The notes beneath the pieces are model-generated. The model ran no database searches. It saw only the letters and a list, made by a program, of their open reading frames with translations, and had not been told where the DNA came from. The translations under genes and the position numbers were made by a program. A stretch of 22,042 nt of DNA from a virus. Each line of letters opens with the position of its first letter. Position 1 is the first letter of the stretch. Below, piece after piece: positions 9,576-15,474 of the stretch. The stretch lies in the IMG/VR virus record IMGVR_UViG_3300037635_001846, positions 1 to 22,042 of that record, one strand, 5' to 3'.

Positions 9576-9729
9576 ACTAGTAATGTGTGAACACTGTGAT
9601 GAAGTAGTGGCTGTAATTGTACATGAATACAGTTATTACTGTGCAGACTGTGCTTTGTTTGATTTAGCCGTACCTTTTAAAAAAGCAATATCTATTGAAG
9701 ATGCAAACCTAAGTAGGAAAATACAATGA
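9556..9729 (+). CDS. 57-residue zinc-ribbon mini-protein
   Basis: This small gene overlaps the DUF3310 gene by 20 bases at its start and PolA by four bases (ATGA) at its end, the tight coupling expected of a real operon member. The peptide is basic at the N-terminus (MPKRRNK) and has two Cys pairs, Cys11-x2-Cys14 and Cys29-x2-Cys32, 14 residues apart, the pattern of a single zinc ribbon. Such mini-proteins can bind nucleic acid or a protein partner. The place just before PolA hints at a replication or transcription accessory role, which is inference only. No recognisable family beyond the zinc-ribbon pattern. Confidence 0.7.
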   Translation: MPKRRNKLVMCEHCDEVVAVIVHEYSYYCADCALFDLAVPFKKAISIEDANLSRKIQ

Positions 9730-11594
9730 CCCATCAATTAAATTTTATTTACAACGATAGTGATTGGATAGCTCCAGCAGAGTATCCAGATTTATCAAAA
9801 GCAACAGAGATTGCAATTGACTTAGAAACTAAGGATCCAAACATAAAAACTAAAGGACCAGGTTGGGCAACGTTTGATGGACACATAGTAGGTTTTGCAG
9901 TTGCTGCTCTTGGACAACAATGGTATTTCCCTATTGCTCATGATGCTGGTGGGAATATGGATCTATCGATAACCTGCGCATGGATGCAAGATGTTTTAAA
10001 AACAAATGCTACAAAAATATTTCACAATGCAAGTTATGATGTAGGTTGGTTGCTTGTAAATGGATTTGAGATTAGAGGTAAGATAGTTGACACTATGATT
10101 GCAGCAGCATTGATCAATGAAAACAGATTTAGTTTTAGTTTAAATGCATGTGCTAAAGATTATTTAGGTGAAATCAAGAATGAGACATTTTTAAATGAAA
10201 AAGCCAAAGAATGGGGAATTGACCCAAAAGCTGACATGTGGAAGCTGCCTGCGGGCTACGTAGGCTTCTATGCTGAGCAAGATGCAGGCCTAACCTTACG
10301 TTTATGGGATCGGCTTAAAACAGAGGTATCTAAGCAGTCTCTACACGATGTTTGGGAAATGGAGATGGAATTACTGCCTATTTTGATAGATACTAGACGA
10401 AGAGGAATAAGAGTTGACGAAGAGAAGGCTTCTCTGCTAAAAAAAGAATTCAAACAAAAAGAGTCTGAGGTTTTATCAAGTATAAAATCTCAGACCACAC
10501 TTGATGTAGATATCTGGGCTGCTCGATCTGTTGCTCAAGTGTTTGACCGAATAGGTGTTGACTACCCACGTACAGCAAAAACTGATGAACCAAGCTTTAC
10601 ACAAAACTGGTTAGTAAATTGTAATAACCCAATAGCGCAACTAATAAGACAAGCAAGAGAAATAAATAAATTTCATTCAACATTTATAGACTCCATTCAA
10701 AGGTATGTTCACAAAGGCAGAATTCACTCTGAGATAAATCAGTTAAGATCTGACCAAGGTGGAACTGTATCTGGACGTTTATCATATTCAAATCCAAACC
10801 TACAACAAATTCCTGCAAGGAACAAAGAGTTTGGTGACAAAATTAGAAGCTTGTTTCTACCTGAAGAAGGTAGGCAATGGGGTAGTTTCGACTACTCACA
10901 ACAGGAGCCTAGGCTTGTTGCTCACTACGCTGCATCGGTCAATGATAACTTTGAAGGTGCAGCGGAGTTTATCGAAGCCTATAAAAATGAATCAGCTGAC
11001 TTTCATCAAATAGTTGCTGACATGGCGGGAATTACAAGAACTCAGGCCAAAACAATTAATTTAGGATTATTTTATGGAATGGGTAAAGCTAAATTAGGTA
11101 AAGAATTAGGTATTACAAAAGATAGAGCTGAAGCTTTGTTAAGACAATATGGTGAAAGAGTACCTTTTGTTAAAAAATTAGCTACAGATGTATCTAGCTC
11201 TGCCTCAAAATATGGGTTTATTCGGACGATAGGGGGCCGTAAATGCCGATTTGACATGTGGGAGCCTGCTACCTTCGGAATGAACAAGGCTATGCAATAT
11301 GAGGAGGCTAAGGCAATTTATGGAAATAACATCAGGAGGGCTTTTACTTACAAAGCCTTAAATAGATTGATCCAAGGATCTGCCGCTGATCAAACAAAAC
11401 AAGCTATGATTAATTGTTACAAGGCTGGTTATAAACCTTTATTACAAATTCATGACGAACTTTGTTTTTCAATTGATAAAGAATCTGACGTTCAAGGTGT
11501 AAAAGACATTATGGAAAATGCTATAGACACATTAAAAGTACCATCAAAAGTTGATATTGCATTAGGAAAATCTTGGGGCGAAGCTAAAGAATAA
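9726..11594 (+). CDS. polA: Family A DNA polymerase with 3'-5' exonuclease (PolA), Leu at the 762-equivalent site
   Basis: The 622-residue enzyme has a proofreading domain with Asp32 and Glu34 (IDLE), Asp105 (NASYD) and Tyr182...Asp186, and a polymerase domain with motif A SFDYSQQEPRL (Asp389), motif B RTQAKTINLGLFYG (Arg438, Lys442, Tyr450) and motif C LQIHDEL (His576-Asp577-Glu578). There is no 5'-3' exonuclease domain, as in T7-type polymerases. In motif B the residue that matches Phe762 of E. coli Pol I is Leu446, a variant known from surveys of marine viral PolA. The gene follows the zinc-ribbon gene with an ATGA overlap and is the last plus-strand gene of the replication block. It should replicate the phage genome with the primase and helicases upstream. 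Confidence 0.95.
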   Translation: MTHQLNFIYNDSDWIAPAEYPDLSKATEIAIDLETKDPNIKTKGPGWATFDGHIVGFAVAALGQQWYFPIAHDAGGNMDLSITCAWMQDVLKTNATKIFHNASYDVGWLLVNGFEIRGKIVDTMIAAALINENRFSFSLNACAKDYLGEIKNETFLNEKAKEWGIDPKADMWKLPAGYVGFYAEQDAGLTLRLWDRLKTEVSKQSLHDVWEMEMELLPILIDTRRRGIRVDEEKASLLKKEFKQKESEVLSSIKSQTTLDVDIWAARSVAQVFDRIGVDYPRTAKTDEPSFTQNWLVNCNNPIAQLIRQAREINKFHSTFIDSIQRYVHKGRIHSEINQLRSDQGGTVSGRLSYSNPNLQQIPARNKEFGDKIRSLFLPEEGRQWGSFDYSQQEPRLVAHYAASVNDNFEGAAEFIEAYKNESADFHQIVADMAGITRTQAKTINLGLFYGMGKAKLGKELGITKDRAEALLRQYGERVPFVKKLATDVSSSASKYGFIRTIGGRKCRFDMWEPATFGMNKAMQYEEAKAIYGNNIRRAFTYKALNRLIQGSAADQTKQAMINCYKAGYKPLLQIHDELCFSIDKESDVQGVKDIMENAIDTLKVPSKVDIALGKSWGEAKE

Positions 11595-11643
11595 TTTAGA
11601 GCGCAGTATCCTTAGGGAAAAATTTAATTTTTTTTAAGCTAGT
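11595..11643. other. Short convergent gap between PolA and the minus-strand cluster
   Basis: The 49 bases between the convergent genes contain an AT-rich A5T3/T8 stretch (11619-11635), which is a poor inverted repeat, and the dyad AGCTAG-T-CTAGCT (11637-11649) that runs into the end of the minus gene. A bidirectional terminator would be expected here, but no GC-rich stem with a T tract is present on either strand. Confidence 0.3.
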
Positions 11644-11832
11644 CTAGCTAGCTATATCTAGAAGACCTAATTTTGCGTCTTCAACACTTTGATCATTAAT
11701 CTTTTTTCTTAAATCTTTGATCTCTATATCAATCCACTTCATATCTGGAGTAACTCTACCCTGTTCCAACGCTTGCGTTGCCCACTTGGACTCCAACTGA
11801 AGCTTCTCCGATATTAACTTTTGTAGGGCCAT
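11644..11832 (-). CDS. 62-residue helical protein of unknown function
   Basis: The minus-strand peptide begins MALQKLISEKLQLESKW and continues with charged helices (IDIEIKDLRKKINDQSVEDAKLG); it has heptad-like spacing and may form a coiled coil. A GAGG element lies about 9 bases before the ATG on the minus strand, supporting the start. It overlaps the preceding minus-strand gene by 77 bases in a different frame, which is long for such genes, so one of the two ends may be misread. No family is recognised. Position after the 88-residue gene suggests co-transcription. Confidence 0.6.
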   Translation of the reverse strand: MALQKLISEKLQLESKWATQALEQGRVTPDMKWIDIEIKDLRKKINDQSVEDAKLGLLDIAS

Positions 11833-12022
11833 CTCGGTTTACCTCTTCGAAGGTTAAGAATAAAAAGTTAGGATCCTCAAACCCAGCACCTTCAATCTCT
11901 TTTACTTCTCCTGAATCAACCTTCTTTACAAAACATTCAAGAGCGGTCTTATCATCATCAGCGCTAACGATCTCATCAAGATACACATTTTTGTATTTTA
12001 CTTGGATACGATAGTGCTTCAT
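11756..12022 (-). CDS. 88-residue hypothetical protein
   Basis: The protein starts MKHYRIQVKYKNVYLDEIVSADDDKTALECF and reads like a small alpha/beta fold of about 60 residues: a strand pair, a helix with DDDKTALECFVKKV, then FLFLTFEEV. The tail is glycine and valine rich (VNIGEASVGVQVGNASVG). That tail is the part sharing DNA with the next gene in another frame. No enzyme motif or known family was recognised. There is no clear ribosome site before the ATG at 12022. It is the middle gene of a three-gene minus-strand cluster. Confidence 0.6.
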   Translation of the reverse strand: MKHYRIQVKYKNVYLDEIVSADDDKTALECFVKKVDSGEVKEIEGAGFEDPNFLFLTFEEVNRDGPTKVNIGEASVGVQVGNASVGTG

Positions 12023-12057
12023 AAGGTATTATATATCAATTTGTGACATGATTGCAA

Positions 12058-12330
12058 CTATGTAGTCACCTTTGGTTTAGGTTTAGGTATTACTGGTTTT
12101 GGGACTTGTATTTGTCTGCACTCAAATTTAACAACAATCTTGTTTTTTTCTACGTATTCCTTATCAAATTGTTCAGTTTCTTCTAATGATTTAAACGTGC
12201 CATGAGCTACTCTATAGCCATATTCTACACAATCGTAGTGTGATGTGAACGTAAAACCAGGTATATGATGATTAGGGCAATCATTGGTTATCATACTGCA
12301 CATGTACATAACTAATATAAATTTTGTCAT
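12058..12330 (-). CDS. Small Cys-containing, possibly exported protein with a Pro/Lys-rich tail
   Basis: The 90-residue protein begins MTKFILVMYMCSMITNDC, a short hydrophobic N-terminus that could be a signal or membrane anchor. A compact part with Cys18, Cys34 and Cys71 follows, including FTSHYDCVEYGYRVAHGTF and KIVVKFECRQI. The end is a low-complexity KPVIPKPKPK tail. I recall small proteins of this style in marine phage genomes, always of unknown function. AGGA lies about 5 bases before the ATG on the minus strand. If exported, it would act at the membrane or periplasm of the infected cell; that is inference. It is the first gene of the minus-strand cluster, divergent from 12426. Confidence 0.65.
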   Translation of the reverse strand: MTKFILVMYMCSMITNDCPNHHIPGFTFTSHYDCVEYGYRVAHGTFKSLEETEQFDKEYVEKNKIVVKFECRQIQVPKPVIPKPKPKVTT

Positions 12331-12362
12331 AATATCCTATATTATCCTAGCTTATTATTTAC

Positions 12363-12390
12363 TTGCATATCCCATTAAAATGTTTATATA
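12363..12390 (+). promoter_or_regulatory. Candidate sigma70-like promoter for the 12426 operon
   Basis: TTGCAT (12363-12368) and TATATA (12385-12390) are 16 bases apart; TATAAA (12387-12392) at 18 is an alternative -10. The stretch TATATAAAGATAC (12385-12397) recurs with one base fewer at 18199-18210, ahead of another operon. It lies in the divergent gap 12331-12425. Confidence 0.45.
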
Positions 12391-12425
12391 AAGATACACA
12401 ATAATAATAACAAAGAGGAGGCCAA

Positions 12426-12689
12426 ATGGCAACCACAACAAAATGTGATTCACAAGTGTTCAAGGATTGGAGTGAAAAAGTAGATAATATTTTATCACGG
12501 CTACCGAAAACTGACGTAAGTGGAGAACCACTAGAGTATCAAGACGATGCTTACCAAGAAGTTATGAAGATGTTGCAGCAGTGTTCAATGAACTTTGAAG
12601 ACATGCCTATATATCCAATTAACGAAACCATTGCTAATAAACTAATACAAGATCAACAGATGGGGGCCGATGAAAGACCTGATATTTAG
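12426..12689 (+). CDS. 87-residue acidic hypothetical protein
   Basis: A very strong ribosome site (AGAGGAGG at 12414-12421) precedes the ATG, so high expression is likely. The protein is mostly helical and acidic, with segments FKDWSEKVDNILSRLP, YQDDAYQEVMKMLQQC and INETIANKLIQDQQMG. No motif or family was recognised. It is the first gene behind the candidate promoter at 12363 and overlaps the following membrane mini-gene by 20 bases. Early host-takeover or regulatory roles are typical of such genes, but nothing in the sequence proves that. Confidence 0.75.
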   Translation: MATTTKCDSQVFKDWSEKVDNILSRLPKTDVSGEPLEYQDDAYQEVMKMLQQCSMNFEDMPIYPINETIANKLIQDQQMGADERPDI

Positions 12690-12777
12690 TATGATGTTTA
12701 TTGCATTGTTAACTATTATCCCAGCAAAGATATTATTATTTATTTTTGCATCTGTGGGATATTTAATGTTCTACTAA
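12670..12777 (+). CDS. 35-residue two-span membrane mini-protein
   Basis: The peptide MKDLIFSMMFIALLTIIPAK followed by ILLFIFASVGYLMFY is almost wholly hydrophobic. It probably spans the membrane once or twice with the Pro-Ala-Lys as a turn. The gene overlaps the preceding stop by 20 bases and has only a GGGG stretch as ribosome site. Tiny membrane proteins of this kind occur in many phages; whether this is a holin-like, signalling or spurious product cannot be told. Confidence 0.5.
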   Translation: MKDLIFSMMFIALLTIIPAKILLFIFASVGYLMFY

Positions 12778-12793
12778 CCAAGGAGGAAAAGAT

Positions 12794-13582
12794 ATGAACA
12801 AAGCTATAAATAATAAATTTTTTGAAACTACTGATTATAGTAAATTCAAAAAGACTAGAGGTAATAGACCTGTAGACGAAGCACACGTGCAACAACTTAA
12901 AAAGTTAATTGCAGAAAAAGATTTGTACGATCCAATTCGTGTAAATAAAAATCTAGAAGTTGTTGATGGCCAACACACGCTGGAGGCCAGAAAACAATTA
13001 GATCTAAAGATTCCATATATTATTATGGACTCTGATGATCCATTAGATGTAGCAAGACTTAACACAGGTCGTAAGAACTGGTCTATGGAAAATTATTTAG
13101 ATCAACACTGTGCGAGAAATAAAATGGACTATCGAATTGTTCGAAACAAAATGCAACAGTACGGAATTAATGTTGCAGAGATGGTAGTGCTTTTGTTAAA
13201 ACAAACTTCACTGTGGTCAAGAATCAGTAATGATTTTAAAACAGGACGATTTGTAATTCCTGCAGGAGGTATTGAACATACCGATCGTATTGGATCACAA
13301 TTGATGCAACTTAAAAAATATTTCTATGGTATGGAATCTACAAAGAATAAAAGATTCAAACGTTCCATGGTGGTGTCTTATATTGTTGCTGACAAACATC
13401 CTAAGTTTGATCATAGAAGATTTAAAACTGCTTGTAAGAGTAAATCTTCATGGTTTTTGACAGGTACATCTACTGCTGATTACATAGCGATCATTGAACG
13501 TATTTATAATGCAGGACTGACTCAAAAAAATAAAATAAATTTAGTTGAGTTTTATAAAACTAAAGAGTATCAAGACAAATAG
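12794..13582 (+). CDS. ParB/Srx-fold nuclease-domain protein
   Basis: The 262-residue protein has an N-terminal ParB-like domain: RPVDEAHVQQLKKLIAEKDLYDPIRV followed by the signature VVDGQHTLEARK (Gly59-Gln60-His61...Glu64). This matches the conserved GxxR/H-like active-site loop of ParB/Srx proteins, in which bound CTP or ATP contacts the loop. The C-terminal two thirds are helical and basic, with RFKRSMVVSYIVADKHPKFDHRRF, and may bind DNA. In phages, such proteins appear as nucleases or as transcription/partition-like regulators; no partition partner (ParA) is in the window, so a stable-plasmid role is unlikely. The AGGAGG ribosome site at 12781-12786 is strong. It is followed after 8 bases by the RHH-like gene. 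Confidence 0.75.
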   Translation: MNKAINNKFFETTDYSKFKKTRGNRPVDEAHVQQLKKLIAEKDLYDPIRVNKNLEVVDGQHTLEARKQLDLKIPYIIMDSDDPLDVARLNTGRKNWSMENYLDQHCARNKMDYRIVRNKMQQYGINVAEMVVLLLKQTSLWSRISNDFKTGRFVIPAGGIEHTDRIGSQLMQLKKYFYGMESTKNKRFKRSMVVSYIVADKHPKFDHRRFKTACKSKSSWFLTGTSTADYIAIIERIYNAGLTQKNKINLVEFYKTKEYQDK

Positions 13583-13590
13583 GAGAAACA

Positions 13591-13800
13591 ATGGACGTAA
13601 ACAAATGGAAATCAATTGCTGTTGATATCGAATCATACACAATTATTAGGGCAATGGGTGCAAATGGCCTTAGAAACCCAGGCAACATGATTAAAAAAAT
13701 GGTTAGCGATTCTATAAAAAAGATTGCTAAAAAAGAAGGTGTTGCTGAACCTAAGATGAAAGAGAATTTATTGACTCAAGGAAAGAAACTCTTGAAGTAA
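13591..13800 (+). CDS. 69-residue basic protein, possibly ribbon-helix-helix-like
   Basis: The gene has a good AGGAG ribosome site and lies 8 bases after the ParB-like gene. Its N-terminal part (KSIAVDIESYTIIRAMGANGLRNPGNMIKKMVSDSIKKIAKKEG) has the length and order of a ribbon-helix-helix domain: one strand then two helices. The tail is lysine rich. That suggests a small DNA-binding regulator, perhaps acting on nearby palindromes, but the fold is inferred by eye only. An intrinsic terminator follows directly. Confidence 0.6.
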   Translation: MDVNKWKSIAVDIESYTIIRAMGANGLRNPGNMIKKMVSDSIKKIAKKEGVAEPKMKENLLTQGKKLLK

Positions 13801-13805
13801 TAATA

Positions 13806-13820
13806 AACATCACTGATGTT
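13806..13820. repeat. 15-bp palindrome just before the terminator
   Basis: AACATCA and TGATGTT form a perfect dyad around one central C, between the stop codon of the RHH-like gene and the terminator stem. It could be an operator half-site pair or an accessory stem; nothing more can be said. Confidence 0.35.
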
Positions 13821-13824
13821 GGAT

Positions 13825-13850
13825 AAGGGCCGCGAGAGTGGCCCTTTTTT
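13825..13850 (+). terminator. Intrinsic transcription terminator
   Basis: AAGGGCC (13825-13831) pairs perfectly with GGCCCTT (13840-13846) around an 8-base loop and runs into six T residues (13845-13850). This closes the operon that starts at 12426 and is the clearest terminator in the window. Confidence 0.9.
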
Positions 13851-13852
13851 AT

Positions 13853-13880
13853 TTGACTTAGATCAATAAATAGTTATTAA
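13853..13880 (+). promoter_or_regulatory. Candidate promoter and stem in the leader of the 13986 gene
   Basis: TTGACT (13853-13858) and TATTAA (13875-13880) are 16 bases apart, right after the terminator, and would start transcription of the next operon. In the leader, GAAATAAGTG (13906-13915) can pair with CACTTTATTTTC (13928-13939) with two bulged T residues around a 12-base loop. Confidence 0.45.
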
Positions 13881-13985
13881 TTAAATAGTATTCCTAAGCC
13901 TAAATGAAATAAGTGGGGCTTTCAAAACACTTTATTTTCATAGAACAACGAAACTCAAATTTAACTTTAATTTAAGGATTTATTT

Positions 13986-14237
13986 GTGGGCAAAGCTATT
14001 AAGAAAAGTAGTGAAGAAGCATTAAACCATGCGTTGGACAAGCTAGTGATGGTGTGTCCAAATAAGAAGACGTATGATGAGTTAACAAGTTTAATGTTTC
14101 AGTTGTATTGTGGAAATGACTTTGGTTTAGGAAATTTCAGTCTTTCTTTTCTCGACAAAATCGAGGATAGATGGCGATCAGGACGTAAATCGGTAGCGAA
14201 AGCTAAAGGTTTAACTCTGGTTGTTAAAAATGCTTAA
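13986..14237 (+). CDS. 83-residue hypothetical protein, GTG start
   Basis: The gene begins with GTG at 13986 behind AAGGA, 7 bases upstream. The protein looks helical: SSEEALNHALDKLVMVCPNKKTYDELTSLMFQLYCG followed by a Gly/Phe-rich turn and a basic tail (RWRSGRKSVAKAKG). No family was recognised. A separate promoter candidate lies at 13853. The stop codon is built into the left arm of the stem at 14236-14284, so folding may influence the end of translation and the start of the next gene. Confidence 0.65.
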   Translation: MGKAIKKSSEEALNHALDKLVMVCPNKKTYDELTSLMFQLYCGNDFGLGNFSLSFLDKIEDRWRSGRKSVAKAKGLTLVVKNA

Positions 14238-14284
14238 CCACGGTGTAATTTTTCCATATCGATATCTTTTCCCGCATCGTGGTT
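14236..14284 (+). promoter_or_regulatory. Intercistronic stem with palindromic loop
   Basis: AACCACGGTG (14236-14245) pairs with CATCGTGGTT (14275-14284), ten pairs with one G-U. The left arm contains the last two bases of the upstream stop codon and the right arm ends against the ATG at 14285. The loop includes the perfect palindrome ATATCGATAT (14256-14265). The downstream gene has no Shine-Dalgarno site, so the fold may control it. Confidence 0.5.
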
Positions 14285-14521
14285 ATGCAAATGAGTACCA
14301 AAAAAGCTAGGGGATTACTTAAAGATTCAATCATATTATTGGACCTGATGACAGGTGAGGATAGAATGAACTACCTTGAGCGCATGTGGAATTTGTATTT
14401 CAGAGTGTACGAGAAGAAATCTATTAGAGTTACAAGAAATAAAAAATCTAAAACTTTTTTAATGGATAAGAAGAAAGCCTATGACTTGTGCTCCCAGCTT
14501 ACTCAAATTTTTGGGCATTAA
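14285..14521 (+). CDS. 79-residue or shorter basic hypothetical protein
   Basis: Possible starts are GTG 14279, ATG 14285 and ATG 14291; 14285 is chosen because it follows the intercistronic stem directly, but none has a ribosome site. The protein is helical (ARGLLKDSIILLDLMTGEDRMNYLERMWNLYFRVY) with a lysine-rich centre (RVTRNKKSKTFLMDKKKAYDL). No known family was recognised. Its end overlaps the next reading frame by 41 bases if that gene uses its ATG. Confidence 0.6.
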   Translation: MQMSTKKARGLLKDSIILLDLMTGEDRMNYLERMWNLYFRVYEKKSIRVTRNKKSKTFLMDKKKAYDLCSQLTQIFGH

Positions 14522-14906
14522 ATTGAGTTTAGAGATTGTAAAACCTAAAGCTTTTGCAGAACAGCGATTGTTTCAGGCAATACTTGTCCAGGCGTTGGAG
14601 GACGCTGTAAATCCATCTGGTTTTAAGAAAGAGACATATTACAAGCATGATTCTCATAAGTGGTTTGTTAGTAATAGTATAGAATTTCAAGACATATGTT
14701 GGGGTGCTGACATGGATCCTGAGTTTGTACGTGGTGAGTATATGAAAATGGTAGATAGTGGAAAAATTTTTTTTACAAAATTACAGGTATCCTGGATTAA
14801 GTATCGAGATTTATATAAAAGGTATCGGGAGTGTAATACTAAGGAGGAAAGAAGAATTATTAAGAAATTGATATTGAAAGAGAATTTAAAAAGATTAGAG
14901 GACTAG
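14481..14906 (+). CDS. Conserved-looking marine-phage hypothetical protein
   Basis: The frame gives 141 residues from ATG 14481. A TTG at 14523, one base after the upstream stop, would give 127 residues starting SLEIVKPKAFAEQRLFQAILVQALEDAV. The latter start matches the protein style I recall for a family in marine phages, and the first 14 residues from the ATG look unlike it. Further segments are KKETYYKHDSHKWFV, FQDICWGADMDPEFVRGEYMKMV and WIKYRDLYKRYRECN. No enzyme motif is apparent and the function is unknown; the WIKYRDLYKRY part is strongly basic and aromatic and may bind nucleic acid. Confidence 0.75.
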   Translation: MTCAPSLLKFLGIKLSLEIVKPKAFAEQRLFQAILVQALEDAVNPSGFKKETYYKHDSHKWFVSNSIEFQDICWGADMDPEFVRGEYMKMVDSGKIFFTKLQVSWIKYRDLYKRYRECNTKEERRIIKKLILKENLKRLED

Positions 14907-15085
14907 TCATGGGGGTCGAATGTGTTTGACTCCTGGAGGAAAACATAGGGAGCAATTCCTCGAAAAACCTCCAGAAGTAATTAACCAATTGTGAATGAAC
15001 ACAGCTGAACTGTATCAGAATAACGGATACCGGACAATGGAAATATTTACTATATAGATTATCTAGACCCCTGAGCAATAAAAAG

Positions 15086-15099
15086 TACCCCCGGGGGTA
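15086..15099. repeat. 14-bp perfect C5G5-centred palindrome
   Basis: TACCCCCGGGGGTA is perfectly self-complementary. With no loop it is unlikely to be an RNA terminator, but it is a strong candidate for a protein binding or cruciform site in an otherwise AT-rich genome. Confidence 0.6.
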
Positions 15100-15106
15100 A
15101 AAGAGG

Positions 15107-15208
15107 TGTCCCTGCTGTCCCTGTAGACTATTATTCAATTATACCAACACTTCTAATCAATTTAGTACTGTCCCTGTGGTGTCCCTGTGGTGTCCCTAAG
15201 GGACACCA
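15107..15208. repeat. TGTCCCTG iteron-like array ending in a perfect hairpin
   Basis: TGTCCCTG occurs at 15107, 15116, 15169 and 15180, and TGTCCCTA at 15191; the last three are exactly 11 bases apart. The final copy is the left arm of a perfect dyad, TGGTGTCCCT (15188-15197), one A, AGGGACACCA (15199-15208). The 11-base spacing places copies about one helical turn apart, as expected for cooperative protein binding. Confidence 0.65.
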
Positions 15209-15267
15209 CTCTTGCGGGAACGCTATCGAAACTTTTTGGGGCTATTACTTTACGATGAAATAATCTA

Positions 15268-15273
15268 TATAAT
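15268..15273 (+). promoter_or_regulatory. Consensus -10 element six bases before an ATG
   Basis: TATAAT is a perfect -10. A TTACTT at 15245-15250, 17 bases upstream, is a poor -35. Transcription starting 6-8 bases downstream would begin at or next to the ATG at 15280, giving a leaderless message; the gene has no Shine-Dalgarno site. Confidence 0.4.
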
Positions 15274-15279
15274 AGAAAT

Positions 15280-15474
15280 ATGCGAAAACAATTATTTATG
15301 TTAGCTAAGGATAGAGTTAAAAAACTATTCCCTGGAAATAAGGAAAAACAAAAACTATATACTGATGAGTATGATAGTGCAAAAATACATATGTCTCATA
15401 CATCTGCTGATAGTTATGCAAGAGGTGAAGTGAGAAGAATATTTACACCAAAAAAACCTAAAGGTAGAAAGTAA
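15280..15474 (+). CDS. 64-residue basic hypothetical protein preceding TerS
   Basis: The protein is rich in Lys and Arg (KDRVKKLFPGNKEKQKLYTDEYD, and a tail FTPKKPKGRK). Its centre has DSAKIHMSHTSADSYARGEVRRIF. The stop and the TerS start share one base (TAATG), a sign of translational coupling. A DNA-binding or packaging-linked role would fit the charge and neighbour but is not shown by any motif. No family was recognised. The start is ATG 15280, just after a TATAAT element. Confidence 0.65.
   Translation: MRKQLFMLAKDRVKKLFPGNKEKQKLYTDEYDSAKIHMSHTSADSYARGEVRRIFTPKKPKGRK

Larger units (their letters stand above)
14907..15279. other. 373-base non-coding block with palindrome, iterons and hairpin
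   Basis: No convincing gene is present. Two adjoining mini-frames (14920-14994, 24 residues; 14995-15057, 20 residues) are noted but unproven. The right half holds the CG palindrome (15086-15099), the TGTCCCTG array and the hairpin described separately. A block like this just ahead of TerS is a natural candidate for a replication origin, packaging site or late regulatory region. Confidence 0.55.

Noticed and set aside
10759-11013. Plus-strand frame inside polA
   Set aside because: It lies within a clear polymerase domain in another frame.
11778-12014. Plus-strand frame opposite the 11756-12022 gene
   Set aside because: Serine/threonine-rich shadow typical of the reverse of an AT-rich gene; no ribosome site.
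13457-13485. TTGACAGGTA within the ParB-like gene, with TTACAT 17 bases downstream
   Set aside because: Only the first ten bases match the promoter pair at 17030/17271, it lies in coding DNA, and the spacer does not match.
15107-15208. TGTCCCTG array as a CRISPR
   Set aside because: Units are 8 bases at 9-11 base spacing with no spacers of 25-40 bases and no cas genes.
14907-15279. tRNA or structured RNA gene in the gap before terS
   Set aside because: GGGGGTCGAAT resembles a T-loop, but no acceptor stem or anticodon arm can be drawn around it.
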